This document shows positions 1-9,800 of a stretch of 64,000 nt of DNA, in pieces. Within the stretch, counting starts at the first letter, position 1; every line of letters begins with the position of its first letter. Made by a program: the position numbers and the translations under genes. Origin of the DNA: Coix lacryma-jobi var. lacryma-jobi (taxonomy: Eukaryota > Streptophyta > Magnoliopsida > Poales > Poaceae). The DNA is taken from positions 159,024,474 to 159,088,473 of the forward strand of contig CM019824.1 in NCBI GenBank assembly GCA_009763385.1. The letters are read 5' to 3'. The notes below the pieces were generated by a model. The model saw only the letters and a program-made list of their open reading frames with translations, was not told the DNA's origin and did no database searches.

Positions 1-12
1 TGATACATCTTA

Positions 13-461
13 GGCAAAATGTGCTGGGACACACAAAAAGTGGCGCGCATTTGCTGGAACACACTTTTTCATGTAACGCTCACCACTAAAACAGTTGCCA
101 TTTGTAAACCGTAAGGCCAATGCAAATGAAATTTTAACAACAACAAGATAGGATAGTTATCTACAAATCATCTAATACTCACTTCCATAGAAAATGTCGT
201 TAAGGCCTCGTAACGGCACCACCAGCAAATCATGTCTGTTAAGGTTGCTGGTGGACAACGTTACGAGGCCTTAACAACATTTTCTATGGAAGTGAGTATT
301 AGATGATTTGTACATAACTATCCTATCTTGTTGCTGTTAAAATTTCATAGCCATTGGCCTTATGGTTTACAAATGGCAACTGTTTTAGTGGTGAGTGGTA
401 CATGAAAAAGTGTGTTCCAGCAAATGCGCACCACTTTTAGTGTCCCCCAGCAAATTTCCCC
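13..461. mobile_element. Foldback Mutator-like MITE with 9-bp TSD
   Basis: Almost the whole 449 bp is two inverted arms of about 215 bp each, meeting at a small loop near 228-246, where CCACCAGCA and TGCTGGTGG still pair. The outer ends read GGCAAAATGTGCTGGG and, on the opposite strand, GGGGAAATTTGCTGGG. It is flanked by the perfect 9-bp direct repeat TACATCTTA (4-12 and 462-470), the target duplication length typical of Mutator-like elements. There is no transposase, so it is non-autonomous. The target is the H2C2 zinc finger of the Gypsy-1 integrase: the codons for SNKM lie right of the element and the same reading resumes in bases 1-12. Confidence 0.88.
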
Positions 462-470
462 TACATCTTA

Positions 471-2572
471 TTACTGCCTAGATGTACTGAAAATCTTGTT
501 GCATGAGCTTCATCAAGAATTTGTTTTCTGAATTCAGGAACCTTTGGAACCACTAACCGATCCTTAAACCAAATCACTCCAGCTTCATCTATTTTGAAAT
601 TGGAATTTTGCTCAGAGTGAATCTTTTCTTTCAGATGGATCATACCCTTGCTTTCTTTCTGGGCTGCAATGATCTGATCTTTAATGGATGATTGAACGGT
701 CACATTTGCAAGATTTCCTTGTGGAATCATTTCAAGGCTTAACCTTTCAAACTCATGGCACAAGGTAATATCTATTGGATTGACTTCCAGACAATTGCAA
801 TAATTCTTTCGACTGAGTGCATCTGCCACTACATTGGCTTTACCTGGGTGATAGTGTACTTCAATATCATAATCTTTTATCAGTTCTAACCATCTTCTCT
901 AACGCATATTCAACTCAGACTGAGTGAAGATGTATTTCAAGCTTTTATGATCAGTATATATGTGACAAATATTACCCAACAAATAATGTCGCCAGATCTT
1001 CAGAGCATGGACTACAGCTGCCAACTCTAGATCATGTGTTGGATAATGCTCTTCGTGCTGCTTAATCTGTCGTGAAGCATAGGCAATAACTCTGCCTTCT
1101 TGCATCAGTACACACCCAATGCCTTTGCCTGAAGCATCACAATAAACATCAAAGGATTTTTCAATATCTGGCTGAGCTAACACTGGTGCAGTTGTCAATA
1201 ACTTTTTCAGAATCTGAAAAGCTTCTTCACATTCCGTTGACCATACAAACTTGGTGTCATTCTTTAACAGTGTTGTCATTGGTTTAGAGATCTTGGAGAA
1301 GTCAGGGATAAATCTACGATAATATCCTGCTAATCCTAAGAAACTCCGAACTTGATGTACTGAGGTTGGTGACTTCCAGTCAAGAACTTCTTGGACTTTG
1401 CTTGGATCTACTGCAACACCTTCAGCTGACCGAACATGACCCAAGAATTGAACTTCATCTATCCAGAACTCACATTTACTGAATTTAGCATATAACTGAT
1501 GTTCTCTCAGGCGAGTCAACACTATCCTGAGATGTTCTGCATGCTCTTCTTTGGTTTTGGAATAGATGAGAATGTCATCAATAAACACAACCACGAACGT
1601 ATCTATCTCTGGCATAAACACTGAATTCATCAAGTACATGAAATGTGCTGGGGCATTGGTCAGACCAAAAGACATGACTAGATATTCATATAGACCATAC
1701 CTGGTAGTAAATGCTGTTTTCGGAACATCTTCTGGTTTGATCTTGATCTGGTGATATCCTGATCTCAAATCTATCTTCGAGAATACCTTCGCACCAGCAA
1801 GTTGATCAAAGAGAAGATCAATACGGGGCAAAGGATACTTGTTCTTGATTGTCACTTCATTCAAAGGACGATAATCAACACATAGCCTCAAGGTATGGTC
1901 CTTCTTCTTCACAAAGATCGCTGGACAACCCCATGGTGACGAACTGGGTCGAATGAAACCTTTATCTAGCAAACCTTGTAACTGAGTTTTCAACTCTGCT
2001 AACTCCTTTGGTGGCATTCTATAAGCTCTTCTGGCTATTAGTGCTGTCCCTGGTTTGAGTTCTATTTCAAACTCCACATCACAATTAGGTGGCAGACCAG
2101 GTAAATCTTCTGGGAACACATCAGGAAACTCACAGACCACTGGAATGTCTTGGATTTCCTTGACAGAGGTAGCACACACTCGCTCAACTGCTCTCTTAAG
2201 AGTAGGAAGATGGATAAGAAGTTGAGACTTGCTATTAGGTACGTTGAGTTTAATGGTTCTATTCAAGGTATCTATCACTGCACCTCTCTGATTCATCCAA
2301 TTCATACCCAAGATCACATCTATACTTGGATCTTTTAAAACTATCATGGAGGTTGGAAATATATATCCACCCAGATCTATAGGTACCTGATGTACCATTT
2401 CCTTAGTACATAGTCGACCCCCAGGTGACTGTATAAAGAATTTATCTTTGGTTTCACCAATAGGTGTATGCTTCTCTGCAAATGTTCTATTCATGAAATT
2501 ATGTGATGCACCAGAATCAAAAAGTGTAATTGTTGGGTGTTGAGCAACAGGGAACATACCAAGCATAACAGG
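471..2572 (-). pseudogene. pol: Gypsy-1 pol: protease, reverse transcriptase, RNase H, start of integrase
   Basis: One continuous minus-strand frame from about 2566 to 471. In order: aspartic protease with LFDSGASHNF near 2510-2540; RT with the palm motif FIDDILIYSK near 1565-1600; RNase H with DVYCDASGKGIG and YTDHKSLKYIF; then the linker ADALSRK and the integrase zinc-binding region, where the MULE interrupts. One in-frame stop lies at 899-901 (TAG where Gypsy-B has Gln in LNMRQRRW), consistent with CAG to TAG. The 5' side is cut by the solo LTR at 2573, which also removed the gag zinc knuckle and the gag-protease linker. The product would be the element's replication polyprotein; it is inactive as it stands. 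Confidence 0.9.
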
Positions 2573-2987
2573 TGAAGGACCGAGAAAGCACTAGCAAGGC
2601 GACCAGAGGGGGGGGGTGAATGGGAGCCAATCAAATTTCTCTCGAAACTTTGGCCAAGTGTCCCAAAATCAACCTCGAGAAACGGCGACCGAAACCGTGA
2701 TGCTCACGACCCTTGGAAGAGGGTGGATGATCCCTAAGATCACAGCGAGCACCACCAAGAAGAAGCAAACCAAACTCCAAAAGTTCCGGCTCGAACACCA
2801 CCCCAAAAACCAAGTCCCGAACGTAGATAAACGGCTACGTCGAGAAGTCCCCAAATACCGATGCTAACAAGTAGCAAAGATACCAAGAGAGGTTCCTTGG
2901 TCAACTACAGGGCCAAACGAGAAGTCCGGAAATCAAGCGTAGAAGCCGGGAGAGCAAACGCACTAAACCGGAGCACTCAGCAGGATC

Positions 2988-3255
2988 CCGGACTGTCCGG
3001 ACCTGGAGTCCCGGACTGTCCGCCCAAGGCCGGACTGTCCGTGCTCTGGTGGCGGACTGTCCGCCGGTCAAAAGTGTAAAAACGCACAGTTGCTCAGAAG
3101 TCCCTGCTCGGGCCCAGACTGTCCGCGCCTGACAACGGCGGACTGTCCGCCGGTCACCCGAGGCAAAAACAGTCAAGGCCACACGACCACTGCTCGGTCG
3201 GAGCCCGACCCCCGGACAGTCCGCGGGTCCAGTGGCGGACTGTCCGCGGATGAAC
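2988..3255. repeat. Palindromic word array CGGACTGTCCG
   Basis: At least eight dispersed copies of the odd-centred palindrome CGGAC-T-GTCCG (and half-sites such as GGACAGTCCGCGG) at irregular spacing, for example near 2992, 3013, 3032, 3053, 3115, 3139, 3212 and 3235. They occupy the 3' part (U5 side) of the solo LTR in its own orientation. No coding meaning is apparent. Confidence 0.8.
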
Positions 3256-4029
3256 AGGGAGGGCAACTTTGATCGCCTCTCTCCCAAATCCTCTCAAATC
3301 CGATCCAAATCAAAATCCCACGTTCCCAAACTTGGAGAAGATGATCACGGAGTAGTTAGGAGACTATCCCCAAGATATCATCCGCTCAAATCGACTAAAA
3401 CAACGAGAAATCAAAAGGGGAGGTGATTGAACCGAAAAAGCGCCACGAAAACGAAATCGTCCCGATCTATTCGATCATGAGGAGTTAGATGAATTCCTTT
3501 GGTCGAAATGACCTCCTCAATGATACGAACAAAATGATTCAAACGGATTTCGCAAAGACGCACTAGAGAGGGAGATCGAGTGACGGGAAAATCGCGGAGA
3601 AACGAAGAACGCGAAGAACACGAACCAAAACGCGAAACAAGTCACCGATCTGCAGCCGTAGCGCAAACACACGCTACAACCGTGAGGTTACGGCCTCACT
3701 TCCTCGAAATCAACAGTACACAGAGGTGAGTCTCTCTGCGGATCTCAGCTAGCTACAGCAGGGAATGGGAGAGCAGGAAACCCTAAGTGCGAAAGAGCAA
3801 ATGACTGAGATGAATGGGAGGAGGGTGTCTCCCGACTACTTATCCTACTACTAGCCTAAGTCTATTTCCTACTCTACCCCTCTCTATTCTAATTACAGAG
3901 CGAACCAGCTAAACCCTAAGGTTATTCTGGACCAACTCGGTGGTAGGTGTATCCGACGGCCACGCCCGCACAAACCAAAGCGTTGCCTCGACGCAACCTC
4001 CGGATCGCCGCCACGTGTCGCCCTCGCTC

Positions 4030-4275
4030 TGCACCCCCGGTTTTGTGGCCCAAACCGGGAAACCAGCCTTTTCCAGCCAACACCCGGTTTTGAGGCCCAA
4101 ACCGGGAAACCAGCCCACCAGCTTCTGAGTTTTGAGGCCAAACTCAGCAAACCCTCAGAGCCCAGGTTTTGAGGCCCAAACCTGGAAACCGTCCTCAGCC
4201 CGAGTTTTGTGGCCAAACTCGGAAACCATCCGCACCCAGGTTTTGAGGCCCAAACCTGGAAACCGTCCGTCCGAT
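4030..4275. repeat. Repeat array GTTTTGAGGCCCAAAC
   Basis: Six or more copies of a near-palindromic word, GTTTTGWGGCCCAAAC or GTTTTGWGGCCAAACTC, each followed by a GGAAACC-like block (for example 4041, 4086, 4130, 4166, 4205, 4240). In the LTR's minus orientation they lie upstream of the TATA-like site, i.e. in U3. They are a different word from the CGGACTGTCCG set in the same LTR. Confidence 0.8.
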
Positions 4276-4604
4276 GGTTTTTCCCTGGCTCTACCACCAA
4301 ACCGATGTCGTAGAGGGGATGCACCGCCCGTGCACCCCGTCCACCGACACATGTCCCTAAGTCCACGACTCAGGCAACACATGACCGCACTTCTTCACTT
4401 GTAGTCGTCACAGGCTGCCAGCCACCACAGCTGATCCTCGGGCCTCAGGTCCCTCAGTCCAAGCCTCACGTCCGCCCTTCGCCACTCTCGGTCCATCGGC
4501 ACGGCACGTCTCTACTTGACCTTCACCTCGCCTTCGATCACTGCATCCGGGCTCGACACCTGCACAACACAAGCCAAAGAACATGCGCATCATCCCAGTT
4601 GACA

Positions 4605-5541
4605 ATCACTCATCACTCAGAGACCCGGCATACACCCATGTATCCGCAACAGGTTGAGCATTGAAAGGCATAGCAGGCCTTACAAAAGTACTCTGAGAAT
4701 TCTGTTGTTGAGACGGACGGTAAGGTGGACGATAAGATGGGCGGAACTGCTGGACTGGATGATATACCAGCCTCTGACGCTTCTTGTTGCCGCCAGATGA
4801 TCCAGACCCTGACACAATTCCCTTCTTCTTCTTGGCTTCTTTATGCTTACGATTCTTCTCTTCACTGGCTATAGCAACATTCACTATCTCATGATAAGTT
4901 ATATTGCTACAAGTTGTCATCATAGACTGAAGCTTTGTATTCAAGCCTCTCATGAAACATGCCTTCTTCTTCTCATCAGTGTTGACCTGGTCAATGGCAT
5001 ATTGGGACAGATGATTAAACTTTCCAATGTATTGCATGACTGGCTCATCTCCCTGACGGAGAGCTAAGAACTCTTCAAGCTTCATCCTCATAATTCCACC
5101 TGGAATATAATGAGCCCTGAAGGCCTCCTTGAATTCAGTCCAAGTGATTCGGTGGCCGACTGATTGAACAGCCAGTAAATTTGCCCACCAAACCCCTGCG
5201 GCTCCTCGAAGTTGCTGAGCTGCAAAAGCTGGATTCTGGACTTCAGTGCAGTTGATAAGACTGAATTTTTGTTCCATGGTGCGGAGCCAATCATCAGCTT
5301 CAAGAGGTTCATCAGCTTTAGTGAACACCGGAGGACGGGTATCAGTGAAATCAACATATGTCGTCTCTTCCCTGTTGTTACGGCCACGACCACGTTGACC
5401 AACATTCTGATTTTGTGCTAACAAAGTTGTTGCATTGACCAATGCTGCAATTGCATCAGCCAAAGAGGGTGGAACTGGTGGTGCATTAGGGATATCATCC
5501 CCACCATGGGAAGCACTAGCGCCACGAGTGTTAGCAGGCAT
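4605..5541 (-). pseudogene. gag: Gypsy-1 gag, C-terminally truncated
   Basis: Starts at ATG 5541 (MPANTRG), matching the MPVNTRTG start of Gypsy-B gag. The frame is open for 312 codons to the edge of the solo LTR. Visible are the N-terminal SLADAIAALVNATTLL helix, the TYVDFTDTRPPVF block, and the core retrotransposon gag domain (DDWLRTMEQKFSLI, then FRAHYIPGG and QYIGKFNHLSQYA), followed by a Lys-rich and Gln/Pro-rich tail. The CCHC zinc knuckle expected next, seen in Gypsy-B, is absent because of the LTR insertion and deletion. The protein would form the capsid of the retrotransposon particle. An upstream in-frame extension to 5577 is possible, but the ATG at 5541 is favoured by comparison. 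Confidence 0.85.
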
Positions 5542-5763
5542 CTGTTTAAAACAAACCATACTTTGATTAACATTCATATTTATACCTCATAACATGCATA
5601 CCATGCTCAACTTATTTATCATACAAGTCCGCTCTTGGGCAGGACTACTGATACCACTATCTTACACATCTGACCATACTAGAGGTTTTCTGACTAACTA
5701 GGTTACAAAGTCAGAAAGAATCACACTATGATACATCTCATGTCTACTCAACCTCTAGATCTA

Positions 5764-6309
5764 TCACTCTTCCCCAGAGAAGACCTCATACTCCACCGGC
5801 TCTAACTCCTCATCTTCTTCTTCCTCTGCTTCCACCTCAGATTCATTTTCAGGAGTAGGTGGCGTAGCAGGTTCTGGCTGCAACTGTGCAATCAGCTCCT
5901 CCACCTGCCTATGTAGGTCAGCATGGTGGATCTCCATAAGGTTCTGATTATCCCTCATTACATCTACCCGGATTCGTGCCCGATTCCTCTACTCGACGGC
6001 CTTCCTCCACTTGCACTCATACTCTTGATGCTGCTCGTGGTGGTACTACAACTGCTCACTTAACTCTTCTCTCTCTCTGGTGCCCCTCAACCTTTCTCCA
6101 TTCGCCCTTGCCAACTCCATGTACAGGCGGTCTACTTCCGCCTGAAGTTATGACGAGGCACTGTTACTACCGTCACCTTCTTCATAAGCAACCACTGGCA
6201 GGTTGCTTCCCACACTATCAGCGGGTTCATCATCTCTTAGGGCAAGAACGTGTCGAGGAACACCTCGAGGTCCGGTACACTTGCGTGCAGTCTGCTTGGT
6301 ACGGGCCAT
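5764..6309 (-). pseudogene. Gypsy-1 ORF ahead of gag (ORF0): histone H3 tail-like N-terminus, acidic C-terminus
   Basis: A single minus-strand frame of 182 codons from ATG 6309 to the stop at 5764, interrupted by three nonsense codons (TAA at 6148-6150 and two TAGs further on), each sitting where a Gln codon would be one C-to-T change away. Residues 1-13 read MARTKQTARKCTG: initiator Met plus histone H3 positions 1-12 with Ser10 replaced by Cys. A PR motif follows at residues 18-19. Then come a Glu/Arg/Gln-rich stretch with coiled-coil character and a C-terminal third that is strongly acidic (runs of E near 5790-5830). It lies about 220 bp upstream of gag in the same orientation. Some rice Gypsy elements are known to carry an ORF before gag (from memory); I know no function. 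The H3 resemblance is seen; any role is inference. Confidence 0.75.
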
Positions 6310-6788
6310 CTGCTAAAATATATTTATTTTGAATATTAGAACTATATATGTTCCAAGATTAAGAGACAGAGTTTTATAATAGATAGACATATTGACTCTA
6401 TTTCTACCCTTAGATACAACTTTAAGAGGGAAAGTTAATTATTTGTTATCAATCATGATGCATGAAACGTACTTACGAACAAAGCATACATCAAATAAAT
6501 AATTAACCTAAAAATAGTCACTTATTATAAAAGTGAATAAACTTTCTTTTCATAATTAGGGCAATATTATAATGTTATAAGTATTGTTCCTTAGATATAA
6601 CTATCATCATAACTATATTAAAAACATATTCATTAAGATAGAAGGATAAGTCTAAGGAATGAATTAAGGCAAGTCAGAAGAATAAGACAAGTCTAGAAGC
6701 AATTTGGACTCAAACTAATTTGAAATTTAGTTTGACTCAAAACTTCTTGAAGTTTTCAAAAATGAATACTGTTATACTTTCTAAGGGA
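6310..6788 (-). other. Gypsy-1 untranslated leader
   Basis: AT-rich stretch between the PBS and ORF0 with no open frame of note. It corresponds to the 5' untranslated leader of the genomic RNA, where packaging signals would be expected. I see no clear structure in it. Confidence 0.6.
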
Positions 6789-6789
6789 A

Positions 6790-6806
6790 CCTGCTCTGAT
6801 ACCAGT
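6790..6806 (-). promoter_or_regulatory. Gypsy-1 primer binding site (Met-tRNA type)
   Basis: On the minus strand, ACTGGTATCAGAGCAGG directly follows the LTR end TGCCACA. TGGTATCAGAGC is the standard initiator-Met tRNA complement used by plant LTR retrotransposons. It fixes the element's orientation and the inner LTR boundary at 6807. Confidence 0.9.
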
Positions 6807-9800
6807 TGTGGCAGAACCTCCTGAGTTAAGTGGCCCACATGCACCCATCATTGTCCTAAGGACTTTTGATTAGTGTGCACGAGTTCCAAATGACTCAAGA
6901 GATCTGTCGGGTGTCCTCAGAGACCCGAATCATCCACATTACATTCTTTTCAGGAATTCCCTCGTTAAGCATCACAGTATTACAACAGTTTTATAGATAA
7001 GGTAAATCAGAGTAAAAGCGGAAAGGTTATATAACATAGATCCAAACTTAGGTTTAAAAGTTTACAATCCATAAGTACTTGATACATAAAAGGTTCAGAA
7101 CTTTATATTACATATACCACACAACTTTTGTTACTTGCCCAAGGTCAAACATCAGTGTCATCATCACTCTCCTCCACAAGAGTGAAGAAACATTGACCAC
7201 CAAAAGGATGATCAATGAACTTACCTGCAACAAAGATTAACAAACCCTGAGTACGAAAGTACTCAACAAGACTTAACCGTCTAGAAAAGAGGAGAAGACT
7301 CAGGTATGAAGGCAATAGGAATTCAAGGTAAGGTTTTAGCAAGATCAAAACATTTCTTTTGCATAAAAGCTTACTAATAGTAAAGCCTATTTTCAAGTTT
7401 TAACTCAAGATTAAACTTTATAACTATCCAAAGATTCTCAAACCTTCATATGAATATCACATCTTTAGTTCTCATCTCATGAAGATCCCATTCATTACTA
7501 CGGTGCGGGTCAGTGGATTGAGGCTCCATATCCGAGGAAACACGGCGATTCGAATCATTTAAACCCAGCTGGGGATTCAGTACCACACGACATATGTAGA
7601 TCTTAATCTTGCATATGTCAACCCTATCTATAGATCCTCCCACACAAGAACGGGTCCAGCGTCACCCGAGAGTACAGTACACCTCGAACCCGACTATCTC
7701 ATAGCCCCGAGGGTACATGCTACTCCCGCCATCTCTCCACTCCCAGTACGCGGTTATCCGTTCTCAAGTATCGGAATAGCTATAGACGAGGCTTACCACC
7801 GCATGTGGGCTGTACTCAAAGGTCTCAATCACAGCAGGCCAACAACGATAAGGTCCTATGTTGAGTAACACTACAATATGTTGAGTAACACTACAACAAG
7901 ACTTCATTCTTGATGTAAGTTACTGTCGTTATCATGTTATCTTAAGATTCATGATTTCCATAACATAGCAACCATTTTTAAAAGCACCTACTATAATGAA
8001 GTAGTAAAGCATGGCTAAGCATACTAAGTATTTTCATAAAACGGGTATCAAGGTTAAGTATTGGAATCATCAAGGTTGGTAATGCATCAACTAGGATTCA
8101 CCCAACTCCTATTTACCCAATGCATCATATTAACTCAAGTGATATTAATAACTTTATAAAAATACAAGAATAGGGTTAATGTCCAGGGCTTGCCTTGGTG
8201 ATCAGCAAAGTCCGGAGATTCTGAAAAATCAGAAGGATCCACACACTCAGGAGAAACCCACTGAGGATCAGGTCCTTCCGAAACGAGATCTACACGTAGA
8301 AGTGCATATGCATGATCAAAGGGATGCTTATGACATGATCATGGTAAAGATGGAAATTTTCTAAGCTGTAGACATTTATTTGTACAATCTTCCATCACGG
8401 TATAGTTGCAAACCAACATAACCAACTTAGCTATTAAACTATATATTATTACTAAGCAAATTTTATTATCTCTATTAAGCAAGGTTATGTAACTAATCAA
8501 GTAACAAAAGACCATTTACATAAAGGAATCCATAACCAGGGAGCAAATCATGCTACTGATCCCCTGATTGTCAAACAAAACCAAAAATCATACAAATCTA
8601 AAAGGGATTAACAAATTCTATTTATTTTATAAGTCATTTTAATTAGCTTTTACTTATGAACAAATCATACTTATTCAAACAGAGCTGAAATTAAACATGA
8701 AGGTAGATATCAGTGACATAAACTCACATGTCAAATTTCATGATTTTTGGAGAAACATAGAAAATCACATAATTCACCAAAGTTGCATTTATTAATTAAA
8801 GTACAGATTTAATTGTCATAGTAAAAGTACTCAAAACACAAGTTTTATAATTTTTATATTAGCACAGACATACTGTCATCTAACATGTCAAATTTCACAA
8901 TTAACAGAGCTATAGAAAAATTATAGCAAAAATAACAAAACTAGTTACTGTGCATAAAACTAGAAAAAGAAAAACTCAAATCTGGCCCAAACTGGGCTTT
9001 CGGCCCGCTCCAGCGCGGCCCAACGCGCGTGGAAACCGGCCCGGCCTGGCTCCCGCCCGCGCGCCTCGGCGCTTTTGCAGAAAAACCTTCGGCTTCTAAA
9101 GAAACAACCCGCAGTCCAGAACACTATTTATAAGAGTCATGGACTTTGCAACCAACACCCTGCCTTTTCCCATCTTCACAAACGTGAAGTCCCCGACCAT
9201 GGCCAGAGCGGACGGCGGCGCACCGAGCGCCGGCGAGCCTTACGCCGGTCAACTCCGGCCATTAGAGACCTAACGGGCGCGAGCACCAACACCGGCAAGT
9301 TGCCCGCAGTCGATAGAGCCTCTAACCTTAAACGCTACTGCCCCGGTGAGGTCTGGCCACGCACGGCGGCGGACCGGATCACGGCGGAGTTGTTCCGGCG
9401 TACTTAGGCCGGTAGCAGTAGAACGGAGGGGCTAGGAAGCTCCAGTAGCTTACCCTGTTAATGGCTGTGTAGCTGGTTTGAGCGGAGGATGAGCGGAGAG
9501 GAAAGGTCCACGGAGCAGTGGCTTGCGGCGGCGAGCTCCGGCGAAGACAACGATGTTCCGGCTAGACCTGAGCACCAAACAGAGAACTATCAAGTCGATG
9601 AGACTCCTGGGTTCAAGATGAAACAGAAACGCGAGACAGGGAGAGTAGAGGAGTGCCCAGTTGAGCGGACCACGGCGAGATCGAGCTCGGCGGCGATTTC
9701 GCCCGGCGGGAAGAAGATCGGCGAGCACGAGCTCTCTGAGGCAGTAGAGGTCGAAGAGATGGGTTCTGGAGATGCGCAAGGAAGTAAAGAGGTTATAGCC

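Larger units (their letters stand above)
2573..4604 (-). mobile_element. Solo LTR of a SIRE-like Copia element
   Basis: Bounded on the minus strand by TGTCAACTGGGATG (right edge, 4604) and CCTTCA (left edge, 2573). Near the left edge a run of nine G followed by GTGAATGGGAGCC is the counterpart of the poly-C and CTATTCACC end of the other SIRE-type LTRs here. There is no PBS, PPT or coding sequence. Length (2.03 kb) and layout match those LTRs: palindromic words upstream, a weak TATA-like site near 3835-3845, a leader around 3660-3830, and a second set of words near the 3' end. The flanks 2568-2572 (ACAGG) and 4605-4609 (ATCAC) differ, and the host gag zinc knuckle between them is missing. I infer inter-element recombination or deletion. 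Boundaries are good to a few bases only. Confidence 0.6.

Noticed and set aside
2616..3426. Short ORFs across the CGGACTGTCCG region
   Set aside because: Repeat-derived, on both strands, no domain.
7220..7235. Perfect-looking splice donor GCAG|GTAAGT on the minus strand in the Gypsy-1 LTR
   Set aside because: The Gypsy-B counterpart reads GCAGGTATGG, so the donor is not well kept, and no acceptor could be assigned.
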